Source: Acidimicrobiales bacterium
GTDB taxonomy: Bacteria; Actinomycetota; Acidimicrobiia; Acidimicrobiales; Palsa-688
DNA length: 16,053 nucleotides
NCBI GenBank assembly: GCA_030039575.1
Contig: JASHVH010000191.1
Location: forward strand, 1-16,053
Direction of reading: 5' to 3'
Part shown: piece by piece, positions 1-6,440 of the stretch
Numbering within the stretch: position 1 is the stretch's first letter
Layout of the letters: every line of letters starts with the position of its first letter
Program-made: the position numbers and the translations under genes
The notes under the pieces: generated by a model
Database searches by the model: none
What the model saw: only the letters and a program-made list of their open reading frames with translations
What the model was told of the DNA's origin: nothing

Positions 1-1
1 G

Positions 2-85
2 ATAATCGCTTGGATCCTCTCGCCGGCGGCAAGCTTCACGACAGGGTTCACCTTTGACCTCTCTGGCGGACGAGCGACCTATTGA
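2..85 (+). CDS. Short-chain dehydrogenase/reductase, 3' end only
   Basis: An open frame enters from the left edge and stops at TGA 83-85, giving 27 C-terminal residues. They end in SFTTGFTFDLSGGRATY. The TG-x-x-x-D-(L/V)-(S/D)-GG pattern is the classical C-terminal strand of SDR enzymes, after the substrate loop, and the -SGGRATY ending is seen in many sugar or hydroxyacid SDRs. The catalytic Ser-Tyr-Lys and the Rossmann motif lie outside the window, so substrate cannot be told. It runs in the same direction as apnO but is separated from it by about 420 bp that contain a promoter, so it belongs to an upstream unit. An SDR next to apionate genes could be a sugar 1-dehydrogenase or a ketoreductase; this is inference. 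Confidence 0.72.
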   Translation: MIAWILSPAASFTTGFTFDLSGGRATY

Positions 86-406
86 GCGCCGCCCTCGTCC
101 TGTGTACCTGCGAGTCGGGCCAACGCCGTCGGCACCGCGCGCACCTTGGCACAGAATTGGCCATCCAGGCGGCCGTCCTTCAGAAGATGAGTTGGCCACC
201 GTCTTCGACGCCGACGTCCTGATCGGGTCTCGGCCAAACCTCGGATCAGCCGGACCGCCCGCTCGGCTTGTCTGGGCCGATCGATCTCGACCGGACGCTC
301 TGCCTTCGCCATGGCCTCGATTGTCTCGTTATGCGGTTGAGGCCGAAAAGGGGCTCGAACCGCATCTCCAAGACATGGACTATGCGTGCTCCAGGTGCCC
401 AGTGGC
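86..406. other. Intergenic stretch, no gene seen
   Basis: This lies between the SDR stop and the apnO promoter. Both strands carry open frames, including 54-410 plus and 79-573 minus. Their translations are rich in Arg and Pro, have no recognisable motif and lack convincing ribosome binding sites. No hairpin followed by a T run was seen after the SDR stop. Confidence 0.5.
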
Positions 407-434
407 TTGACTGTGGGAGTCACCCTGGTATACT
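407..434 (+). promoter_or_regulatory. Promoter of apnO-oiaC
   Basis: TTGACT (407-412) and TATACT (429-434) are separated by 16 bp. Each box is one or two mismatches from the sigma-70/SigA consensus. The predicted transcript start is near 441, giving a leader of about 65 nt before the apnO start. The element shared with the second operon begins immediately after the -10 box. Confidence 0.6.
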
Positions 435-452
435 GCATGCCAAGGTACAGCC
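435..452 (+). promoter_or_regulatory. Candidate operator, copy 1
   Basis: GCATGCCAAGGTACAGCC lies at the predicted transcription start of apnO. It matches 15 of 18 bases of the element at 4681-4698, which lies in the same place relative to the promoter of the apnL operon. The core resembles the palindrome TGGCATGCCA, here with two mismatches on the left (CTGCATGCCA, 433-442). FadR-type GntR repressors often bind TGG-N4-CCA palindromes. Assigning it to the local GntR protein is inference. Confidence 0.45.
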
Positions 453-505
453 CTGCCAATGGGCCGTGCCACCGCGAGATGGTGTGTGAACAAGGAGCGG
501 AGAGT

Positions 506-1348
506 ATGCAGGTGGCAATCCTTGGTGCCGGGGGGAACATGGGGCGGCGCATCAGCCGATCTCTCCAGGGCAATGACGACTACAAGCTCCGCCTCGTCGA
601 GCCAAGTGAGCGCGGCTGGGACCTCCTTAAGGAAATGGGCCTGTCAGTCGAGGACCCCGGCTCCGCCCTCTCAGGAGCGGAGGTAGTGATCTTCGCGGTC
701 CCTGACCTCATAGTCCGGGAGGTCGCCGCCGAGACAGTCCCCAAACTGGACGCCGGGACAAGCATGTTGTTCCTCGACCCGGCGGCTATCGCCGCAAACC
801 GCATTCCGCGACGTGACGACGTCAATTGCTACGTTACCCATCCCACGCACCCCCCTCTCTACAGCCTGCTCGACGAGAGCGACGCGGACGCCAGGCGAGA
901 CTTTTGGGGTGGCGGGCTAGCCCGCCAAGCCATCGTGTTCGCGGTGGGATGGGGGGATGGTGGGCCAATTGCGAACCAGGTCGAGCGGCTCGCCGCCACC
1001 ATGTTCGCACCTGTGACCCGTTCGCACCGCATATCCGTCGACCAGATGGCGATGCTCGAACCCGCGTTGAGCGAGACCCTGACAAATGGCTGCGTCTCCC
1101 TCATCCACGAAGGTCTGCAACGAGTAATCGACGCTGGGGTGCCCAAGGACGCAGCACAGGACTTCCTAATGGGGCACTTCCAGATCGGTATCGCGATAAT
1201 TTTCGAACAGCTCAATTGGAGATTATCAGCCGGCGCCCAAATGGCCCTCGAGAAGGCGCACAGTGCTCTTTTCAAGGACGACTGGTACAGGATTTTCGAG
1301 CGAGACTCAATTATGGAGAGCGTCCGCGCCATCACCGGGGGGGACTGA
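506..1348 (+). CDS. apnO: D-apionate oxidoisomerase (ApnO)
   Basis: This 280-residue cytosolic enzyme of the PGDH_C (phosphogluconate dehydrogenase C-terminal-like) family would oxidise and rearrange D-apionate to 3-oxo-isoapionate with NAD. A Rossmann domain opens with GAGGNMG (residues 7-13) and an acidic residue at the end of beta-2 (E32). It is followed by THPTHPP (111-117), the EPALSET helix (185-191) and GHFQIGIAIIF (223-233), a pattern I associate with ApnO-type members. The open frame extends upstream to 386. ATG 506 is chosen because AAGGAG (492-497) sits 8 bases before it and the Rossmann strand starts at once. The next gene, 72 bp downstream, is the decarboxylase that uses its product, and a lactonase of the same pathway lies at 8965. 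The alternative is a PGDH_C dehydrogenase for another branched sugar acid. Confidence 0.8.
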   Translation: MQVAILGAGGNMGRRISRSLQGNDDYKLRLVEPSERGWDLLKEMGLSVEDPGSALSGAEVVIFAVPDLIVREVAAETVPKLDAGTSMLFLDPAAIAANRIPRRDDVNCYVTHPTHPPLYSLLDESDADARRDFWGGGLARQAIVFAVGWGDGGPIANQVERLAATMFAPVTRSHRISVDQMAMLEPALSETLTNGCVSLIHEGLQRVIDAGVPKDAAQDFLMGHFQIGIAIIFEQLNWRLSAGAQMALEKAHSALFKDDWYRIFERDSIMESVRAITGGD

Positions 1349-1420
1349 GGGCTGTTGAGCCACATTACCGGCGCCAAGACGCATCGTTCGACGGCTCACC
1401 GTTATGACCGGTAGTCCAGC

Positions 1421-2260
1421 GTGAGAGTAGGGCTCTCGTCCTATACCTACACTTGGTCCATTGGTGTCCGGGGCTATCCCCCTAAGGAACCGCTCACGCT
1501 TCTCCAGCTCATCGAGCAGGCCGCGTCGCTCGGAGTTAGTGTCCTGCAAGTAGCTGACAACTTGCCGCTCCACGAAGTAGCCAAGCGAGAACTGGATACG
1601 TTCGAGTATAGGGCTCGAGAGCTTCAAATAGAGGTCGAAGTGGGCACCCGCGGGATTGATGCGGCTCGCTTGCAAAAGTATGTCTCATTGGCCGAACGGC
1701 TCGGCTCGCCCATTCTCCGGGTAGTGATTGCTGGCGCAACTCATGACCTGACGCCGGACGAAGCTATTTCGATCCTTAGACCCCAACGGCACATGTTCGA
1801 AGAGGCGGGGGTGGTGCTGGCGATTGAGAACCACGACAAGTTCTCTGCCGACCAGTTGGTGTACATCGTCGAGGAGCTCGGCACAAGCTGGGTCGGCATC
1901 TGCCTCGACACCGTCAACTCCTTCGGCGCCCTTGAAGGGCCAGAGGTGGTGGTCAAGAAACTCGGGCCATTTACAGTTAACTTGCATTGCAAGGATTTCG
2001 TCATCCGGCGGGCCGAACATATGATGGGTTTCACGATCGAAGGCCGACCAGTGGGTCAGGGGCAACTGGACGTGCCATGGCTTGTGGAGCAACTTGGTGG
2101 GGCCGACAGGGACATCAGCGCAATTATTGAGCTTTGGACACCGCCAGACGCTAGCCTGGAGTCCACCATCGTCACCGAGCGAGCGTGGGCTGAAATAAGC
2201 GTTGAGTACTTGCGAGAACTCTTGCTCGTCCCTGACGCTGACACAAGGATAATTTCGTAG
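1421..2260 (+). CDS. oiaC: 3-oxo-isoapionate decarboxylase (OiaC), TIM barrel
   Basis: This 279-residue protein belongs to the xylose-isomerase-like TIM-barrel ('sugar phosphate isomerase/epimerase') family. It is predicted to decarboxylate 3-oxo-isoapionate to L-erythrulose. The N-terminus GLSSYTYTWSIGV, the strand VLQVADNLPLH (41-51) and GTRG (75-78) are typical. The metal site is visible: E136 in AIENHDKF, D163 in CLDTVNSF, H189 with K191 in LHCKDF, and E237 in IIELWTPP. The segment RRAEHMMGFTIEGRP-VGQGQLDVPW (196-220) is characteristic of the OiaC-like subgroup. The GTG start at 1421 has only a weak ribosome binding site, and translation may depend on transcription from the apnO promoter. 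The function is inferred from family resemblance together with the apnO and apnL neighbours; a related keto-sugar isomerase is the alternative. Confidence 0.75.
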   Translation: MRVGLSSYTYTWSIGVRGYPPKEPLTLLQLIEQAASLGVSVLQVADNLPLHEVAKRELDTFEYRARELQIEVEVGTRGIDAARLQKYVSLAERLGSPILRVVIAGATHDLTPDEAISILRPQRHMFEEAGVVLAIENHDKFSADQLVYIVEELGTSWVGICLDTVNSFGALEGPEVVVKKLGPFTVNLHCKDFVIRRAEHMMGFTIEGRPVGQGQLDVPWLVEQLGGADRDISAIIELWTPPDASLESTIVTERAWAEISVEYLRELLLVPDADTRIIS

Positions 2261-2275
2261 AGCGACGCTGTCGCT
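2261..2275. terminator. Weak hairpin after oiaC
   Basis: AGCGAC-GCT-GTCGCT forms a perfect 6-bp stem with a 3-base loop directly after the oiaC stop codon. There is no T tract on either side, so it is only a possible terminator or 3'-end stabiliser for the convergent units. Confidence 0.3.
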
Positions 2276-2422
2276 TGAGGGACTCGGCCAGTGGCGCTCC
2301 GGCCCGTACATGTACTCTGTCATCAGGCAATTCAGTGCATGCATGAGGCTTCTCGAATACGTTGAGAGTAGCGCTTCTAGGATCCCCGGTCCTCGCTGTC
2401 ACCGATGCCTGCCCTAAAGAGC

Positions 2423-3412
2423 TCAGTCTGGCGACGTAACGAGGTTCCTCGGCTGCTGGCCGGCGGCTACCCGCTGCATGTTCGCAAAAATACTCTGGAT
2501 TTTTCTCAGGAAAGCGTCACGCGTCCCTGCGGCGACGTGGGGGGTGACGATGACGTTCTCCATGACCAGCAGAGGGTTTTTGAAATCCGGAGGTTCCTCG
2601 CTGAGAACGTCGAGCCCCGCACCCGCAATTAATCCGTCTCGAAGGGCATCGCATAAGGCACTCTCGTCGACCAGTGCGCCTCGGGCGGTATTGATCAGGA
2701 TGGCATTCGTTTTCATTGAGCTCAGGAAGCTTCCGTCAACAAGGTTCTTAGTGTCCGGCGTTAACGGCAAGTGAAGGCTGACGATGTCAGATGTGGCGAG
2801 CATTTTGGCTAGCGGCTGATACGAGACCTGGAGGCTTGCCTCCTCATCCGCCGAAATCCGCCTTTGATCGTAATAAGCAACTGTCATTTGAAAGGCGTTG
2901 GCTCGCGTGGCGAGTTCGTGGCCGATCCGGCCGAGCCCGACAATGCCGAGGGTTTTACCCGCAAGTTCGTAGCTGTTAGAACGGAACTGCCATACAGGCC
3001 ACGAGCCTGCTCGGACCGCATGGTCCAGATTGCGAAGCTTCTTAAGGAGGGACAACATGAGTAATATCACGTGCTCAGCCACCCCTACCGACGTGCCCTC
3101 GGGCGTGATGGCCACCGGCACTCTTGCCCGCTGACAGGCTGCCAGGTCGATGTTGTCGTAACCCACGCCCTGGGCCTGAATGAGGCGGAGGTGCTGGCCG
3201 GCTCGGACAACGACTTCATCGACGCGAGACGTGGCGACGACGAGGAAATCAGCGTCTCGTACCTCCCGGACCAGCGAACCGTGAGCAGTACCCACAACAC
3301 TGAGCTCGAAGCCGAGCGGCAGTACCGAGGTCGCCAGCTGAGCAAGGTCATCGGGTATAGGTTCGCCGTAGAGGACCCGGTAGGATGACTGAGCGGAGGT
3401 GACCAGGGTCAA
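2423..3412 (-). CDS. D-2-hydroxyacid dehydrogenase
   Basis: This is a complete member (up to 329 residues) of the D-isomer-specific 2-hydroxyacid dehydrogenase family, which interconverts 2-ketoacids and D-2-hydroxyacids with NAD(P). The nucleotide fold carries GLGRIG (159-164), with D182 at the end of beta-2 favouring NAD. The catalytic triad is intact: R244 in NTARGALVDE, E273 in DVLSEEP, and H292 in TPHVAAGT. It is the second gene of a minus-strand pair, 73 bp after the rraA-like gene, so it may reduce or oxidise the small ketoacid released by that enzyme (glyoxylate, pyruvate or hydroxypyruvate; inference). The frame opens at TTG 3412, but GGGAGG abuts that codon with no spacing; CTG at 3406 would be 6 bases away. 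The first beta-strand (YRVLYG) requires a start before residue 11, so the true start is one of these two. Confidence 0.88.
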   Translation of the reverse strand: MTLVTSAQSSYRVLYGEPIPDDLAQLATSVLPLGFELSVVGTAHGSLVREVRDADFLVVATSRVDEVVVRAGQHLRLIQAQGVGYDNIDLAACQRARVPVAITPEGTSVGVAEHVILLMLSLLKKLRNLDHAVRAGSWPVWQFRSNSYELAGKTLGIVGLGRIGHELATRANAFQMTVAYYDQRRISADEEASLQVSYQPLAKMLATSDIVSLHLPLTPDTKNLVDGSFLSSMKTNAILINTARGALVDESALCDALRDGLIAGAGLDVLSEEPPDFKNPLLVMENVIVTPHVAAGTRDAFLRKIQSIFANMQRVAAGQQPRNLVTSPD

Positions 3413-3417
3413 CCTCC
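3395..3417 (-). promoter_or_regulatory. Inverted repeat covering ribosome binding site and start of the hydroxyacid dehydrogenase
   Basis: GGAGGTGACC (3395-3404), AG, then GGTCAACCTCC (3407-3417) is a 10-bp inverted repeat with one extra A. In the minus-strand mRNA it pairs the GGGAGG Shine-Dalgarno region with ACCTCC inside the coding start, and the TTG start lies in the stem. It could act as a translational hairpin or as a DNA operator; which one cannot be told from sequence. Confidence 0.4.
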
Positions 3418-3485
3418 CTATCTTGGCGACCGAACGGGTCGACTCCTAAGAATGGAGCCGCTCGGACCGGCAAACTGTGATTTGC

Positions 3486-4157
3486 TCACTCGTCGACGCC
3501 CCCAAGGTCCCGGAAGACCTGATCCACCCACGCTGGGGCTCCTCCTCCTGCCTCGATCTCAGCCAGCCTGCGTTGCTCGTATTCCCTGACCCGTGACAAG
3601 CGCTCAACCGCAAGCTCGGCATCGCGAAGCGGTACGACCACGACGCCGTCGGTGTCGCCCACGAGGATGTCGCCGGGGCACACAACCTGACCCGCGCAGG
3701 ACACCGGTCCGTTGACCTGACCGGGCCCGTGCTTCTCGGGACTGTTGGGCGTGACTGCGCTCGCATAGACAGGCACACCGACGCGGCGCAGGCCTTCGAC
3801 ATCGCGCACGGCACCGTCGGTAACGACGGCTACCACACCACTTCTGGCCGCGACGATTCCAGTCATCTCACCCCAAACGGAATGATCGATATGTGCACCG
3901 GTGGCAATAACCATGACGTCGCCGGGCACCGCTAGAGACAACGCCTTCCAAACGACGAGGTTGTCGGCAGGAGGCGCCATTACCGTGAGCGCAACTCCGC
4001 ACCACGGGCCTGCCAACACGATGGGCTTGACGGCGGGCGCAAGTGCCGCGGACCGTCCCAAGGCGTCGCCGAGGTGCCCTGTGCTGGCACCCTGAAATTG
4101 CGATACCAGCGAGGCGTCAGGCCGGGCGACGGCCCTCCTGACTACCAAACCTGGCAT
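3486..4157 (-). CDS. RraA-like protein (4-hydroxy-2-oxoacid aldolase/oxaloacetate decarboxylase family)
   Basis: This 223-residue protein has the RraA/HMG-aldolase fold. Such enzymes cleave 4-hydroxy-4-methyl-2-oxoglutarate or similar 4-hydroxy-2-oxoacids to pyruvate plus a carbonyl compound, or decarboxylate oxaloacetate, using Mg2+. The signature DGAVRD (114-119) supplies the pyruvate-binding Arg (R118) and metal-binding Asp (D119). STGHLGDALG (25-34), the GD...W-GE loop (79-97) and VGDTDGVVVVP (166-176) are also typical. ATG 4157 is preferred over the upstream ATG at 4334: GGAG lies 9 bases before it and the 59 extra residues are low-complexity Arg/Pro-rich. It is first in a two-gene unit with the hydroxyacid dehydrogenase. 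Its presence argues that part of the pathway passes through a cleavable 2-oxoacid; the substrate is unknown. Confidence 0.82.
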   Translation of the reverse strand: MPGLVVRRAVARPDASLVSQFQGASTGHLGDALGRSAALAPAVKPIVLAGPWCGVALTVMAPPADNLVVWKALSLAVPGDVMVIATGAHIDHSVWGEMTGIVAARSGVVAVVTDGAVRDVEGLRRVGVPVYASAVTPNSPEKHGPGQVNGPVSCAGQVVCPGDILVGDTDGVVVVPLRDAELAVERLSRVREYEQRRLAEIEAGGGAPAWVDQVFRDLGGVDE

Positions 4158-4466
4158 TGCACGTCGCTCCGGTTTGTCGTGTGGCGAGAACGACCGCCCG
4201 TCGGTCTCGTCCCTGGCTGAACCGGGAGGCCCAGATTGGCCAGCACGCTTCGGGTTGTAAAACTGGGGATCCTGTACTTTGGCAGGATCAGGCCGGTGAC
4301 GTGACACTCGCGAGGCGGAGGTCCGCAGGCCCAAAACTTGAGTTCTGAGAGTAGAGGCCGAGACTGGCCCGTTCTCATTTTTGGGTATGTACTTTTTGGG
4401 CTCGCCGCAGGCGCATTAGTGTCGCAAACTTTTGACAGTGCTCCACACCTATCCGAAAAGTGAACC

Positions 4467-4496
4467 ATTATCTGAGTAGTTTGCCATCCTTGGCAA
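4467..4496 (-). promoter_or_regulatory. Minus-strand promoter for the rraA-like unit
   Basis: Reading the minus strand, TTGCCA (4496-4491) and GATAAT (4472-4467) are separated by 18 bp. The predicted transcript start is near 4460, leaving a leader of about 300 nt before ATG 4157, which is long. A palindrome overlaps the -35 box and spacer (see the entry at 4481). Confidence 0.4.
4481..4496. promoter_or_regulatory. Palindromic operator candidate TTGCCA-N4-TGGCAA
   Basis: A perfect 6-bp inverted repeat with a 4-bp centre (TTGCCATCCTTGGCAA) lies over the -35 box and part of the spacer of the minus-strand promoter. A repressor bound here would block the polymerase. Its half-sites (TGCCA...TGGCA) are those of the TGGCATGCCA element in inverted order, so one regulator might read both; this is inference. 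Confidence 0.45.
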
Positions 4497-4645
4497 GACA
4501 ATTGCAAGTCTCGAATAGCCTTTCGTCATCTTGGCGGTACCGGCCGGAGTTCCAGGACCTGGGTGCGGACGGGTGGACGGCCGTTGAGCGCCGCAGTTGC
4601 GGGCGATGCCGGCTCGAAGTGGACGACCGCAGAACGTGGGCCGAC

Positions 4646-4674
4646 TTGACACTGTCAGCACAAGTTATTACGAT
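4646..4674 (+). promoter_or_regulatory. Promoter of the VOC-MDR-apnL operon
   Basis: A perfect TTGACA (4646-4651) and TACGAT (4669-4674) are separated by the optimal 17 bp. A second overlapping TACGAT lies at 4674-4679. The operator candidate follows at once. This is the strongest promoter-like sequence in the window. Confidence 0.65.
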
Positions 4675-4676
4675 AC

Positions 4677-4698
4677 GATGGCATGCCACGGGCCAGCC
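4677..4698 (+). promoter_or_regulatory. Candidate operator, copy 2 (perfect TGGCATGCCA palindrome)
   Basis: TGGCATGCCA (4679-4688) is a perfect 10-bp palindrome at the predicted transcript start. The 18 bases from 4681 match the apnO element at 15 positions (pattern GCATGCCANGGNNCAGCC). The 12-mer GATGGCATGCCA (4677-4688) recurs exactly at 12904-12915, in the gene-free region near the regulator and transporter. Confidence 0.5.
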
Positions 4699-4742
4699 GA
4701 GACGTGCCGTCGAGCGGCCAACCGCGGTAGGGGCGAGGTCCA

Positions 4743-5189
4743 TTGGAGCAGCCGAGCCTTGAGGTTAAACGCCTCGACCACGTCGGCGTGGTGGTGGCGA
4801 ACGCTGATGCGGCCGCCTCTCAGTTCCAATCTTCGCTTGGGCTTCGTGTGGACGCGGACGAGGTCGTAGAGGACGTGGGCGTCCGGCTTGTGTACCTCGT
4901 CGGTCGCGAGGCACCTGACCAATGTGCCATACAACTTGTGCAGCCCGTCGGTGACGGCCCCATCGCGACGTACCTCAGCGATCACGGCGAGGGGCCCCAT
5001 CACGTCTGTTTTGTCACCCCAGACCTTGATGAAGCGCTGGAAGTTCTGGGTGATAAAGAGGCGAAGGTGTTTGTGGGAGGGAAGAAACGGCGAGCGTGTT
5101 TCCTTTCCAAGCGTATTAGCGGCGCCCTCGTGGAACTGGTCGAGCCGCAAAGGATCAATCGGGGCGAGGGCGCGGGATGTACACTGTAA
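4743..5189 (+). CDS. VOC-family (glyoxalase/methylmalonyl-CoA epimerase-like) protein
   Basis: This protein of up to 148 residues has two beta-alpha-beta-beta-beta modules of the vicinal oxygen chelate fold. Module 1 has LDHVGVVV (H13) and IQLVQP (Q64); module 2 has GPHHVCF (H86/H87) and LVELVEP (E131). The H-Q/E-H-E set gives the usual metal site. Length and motifs resemble methylmalonyl-CoA epimerase most, but nothing nearby uses CoA. In this operon an enolising isomerase or epimerase of a keto-acid intermediate is more likely (inference). The start is uncertain. TTG 4743 has GAGG only 4 bases upstream, while TTG 4758 has GGAG 9 bases upstream and would give MEVKRLDHVG. It is the first gene after the strong promoter. 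Confidence 0.78.
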   Translation: MEQPSLEVKRLDHVGVVVANADAAASQFQSSLGLRVDADEVVEDVGVRLVYLVGREAPDQCAIQLVQPVGDGPIATYLSDHGEGPHHVCFVTPDLDEALEVLGDKEAKVFVGGKKRRACFLSKRISGALVELVEPQRINRGEGAGCTL

Positions 5190-5395
5190 ATGCCCCGGTT
5201 CACGCTGACGAGGTGCTGGCCTCATTTGAGCGCTTGGATGTGCTGTTCACAGCTCTGAGCCTCGGGATCCCTCAAGACGTTGCCGCTCTAGACTCGTTGT
5301 GCCTGAAGGCAAGGATCACTAGAGCGGTCCCGCATGTCGCCGGACAACCGTTGTGTGGGGCAGGTCGGCCGCGTCTGAGTCCGCTCCGGACGTGA
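5177..5395 (+). CDS. Possible small protein, unrecognised
   Basis: This 72-codon frame starts at ATG 5177, overlaps the VOC stop by 13 bp and ends just before the ribosome binding site of the next gene. The first 40 residues have a plausible amphipathic composition; the last 30 are Arg/Pro/Cys-rich and look non-coding. No family is recognised. It may be a short translated spacer, a decayed gene or nothing at all. Its only support is position between two operon genes that otherwise would have a 216-bp gap. Confidence 0.2.
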   Translation: MYTVNAPVHADEVLASFERLDVLFTALSLGIPQDVAALDSLCLKARITRAVPHVAGQPLCGAGRPRLSPLRT

Positions 5396-5405
5396 AGGGG
5401 TTGAG

Positions 5406-6431
5406 ATGAAAGCAGCCGTCACTCTCGGGCCCGAGCACATGGAGCTGCGGTCTGTCGCAGACATTGAGCCGGGCCCCGGCCAAGCTGTCCTATCAGTCTG
5501 CGTGGTCGGACTGTGTGGCTCGGACGTGCACCTGTACAGAGGTACCCATCCTTACTCTCGCTTCCCGACCATTCAGGGCCATGAGTTATCGGGAGTGGTG
5601 CGGGAGTTGGCGGAGGACTACGACGGGACGTTGAGCGTAGGTGACCTGGTGGCCGTGGAGCCATTCATCCCTTGTGGCGCTTGCATCGCTTGCCGGCGTG
5701 GTCACCCTAACTGCTGCACGAACCTCGCGGTGCTCGGGGCCCATGTTGACGGCGCCCTAGTGGAACGCATCGCGATGGATGTCAACGCGTGTTACCCGGT
5801 CGACCAGCTCGATGTAGAGACAGCGGCGCTAGTCGAGCCCGTCTCCATCGGGCTTCAGGCCGTCGTGCGGTCGGGGGCCACCAACGGGGACACGGTGGTG
5901 GTAATAGGTGCGGGTCCGATCGGCCAAGCCGTTGTCCTCGCCGCACAGGACCGCGGGGCGTCCGTGATGGCCGTTGACCTCTTAGACAACCGTCTTGCAC
6001 TGGCGGCCCAGATGGGTGCAGAGGTCACCGTGAACACTTCTGTTCATGAGCTGGCTGCTGAGGTCGATGAGTGGACGGCGGGGGAGGGACCGACAGTCGT
6101 AATCGAGGCGACCGGCGTAGGGCGGTTACTGCGGTCCGCTGTAGACCTCGTGGCGCCGTCGGGGACGGTAGTGGTGGTCGGTATTTCGAACGACGAAGTG
6201 CCGTTGTCAGTGGCCACCTTTACTCGCAAAGAGATAAATTTACTAGGTTCGCGCAATAATAAAGGTCTTTTCGGCTCGGCGGTCGACCTCGTACAACGGA
6301 ACAGAGACCGCGTCGCCCAGCTCGTGACGCACCGTTTCAAGTTCGACGAGACACCGGAAGCGATCTCATTCGTGATGACTCATTCGGATGTGGCCGAGAA
6401 GGTCCTTGTAGTGGTCCAGGACGGAAGGTAA
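5406..6431 (+). CDS. Zinc-dependent medium-chain alcohol/polyol dehydrogenase
   Basis: This complete 341-residue MDR enzyme is of the sorbitol/threonine-dehydrogenase type and oxidises a polyol, sugar or hydroxyacid with NAD. Catalytic zinc ligands are C37 (GLCGSD), H59-E60 (GHE) and E144 (LVEPVSIG). The structural zinc lobe is intact (C90, C93, C96, C104). The Rossmann motif GAGPIG (168-173) is followed by D191 at the end of beta-2, indicating NAD rather than NADP. ATG 5406 has a GAAGGGG-type ribosome binding site. It stands only 9 bp before the next gene, in the operon that ends with apnL. It is a candidate for oxidising D-apiose to the lactone, in place of the MocA-type ApsD not seen here, or for handling L-erythrulose/threitol. 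Both roles are inference. Confidence 0.88.
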   Translation: MKAAVTLGPEHMELRSVADIEPGPGQAVLSVCVVGLCGSDVHLYRGTHPYSRFPTIQGHELSGVVRELAEDYDGTLSVGDLVAVEPFIPCGACIACRRGHPNCCTNLAVLGAHVDGALVERIAMDVNACYPVDQLDVETAALVEPVSIGLQAVVRSGATNGDTVVVIGAGPIGQAVVLAAQDRGASVMAVDLLDNRLALAAQMGAEVTVNTSVHELAAEVDEWTAGEGPTVVIEATGVGRLLRSAVDLVAPSGTVVVVGISNDEVPLSVATFTRKEINLLGSRNNKGLFGSAVDLVQRNRDRVAQLVTHRFKFDETPEAISFVMTHSDVAEKVLVVVQDGR

Positions 6432-6440
6432 GGAGGCTCT

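Larger units (their letters stand above)
4158..4742. other. Divergent control region, no gene
   Basis: These 585 bp separate the minus-strand rraA-like gene from the plus-strand VOC gene. They hold both promoters and two operator candidates. AT-rich patches occur at 4376-4400 and 4420-4480. Short open frames here (for example 4460-4762 plus) overlap the promoters and encode nothing recognisable. Confidence 0.6.

Noticed and set aside
337..372. Minus-strand GGTTCGAGCCCC resembling the T arm and 3' end of a tRNA, possibly an attachment-site remnant.
   Set aside because: The T stem pairs poorly (a mismatch within four pairs), there is no acceptor partner or anticodon arm, and no integrase is nearby.
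54..573. Long open frames on both strands before apnO (118 and 164 codons).
   Set aside because: Arg/Pro-rich translations with no motif, no ribosome binding site, and overlap with the SDR tail, the apnO promoter and the apnO start.
4157..4334. N-terminal extension of the RraA-like protein to ATG 4334.
   Set aside because: The 59 extra residues have no similarity to the family, and ATG 4157 has a spaced GGAG and gives the normal family length.
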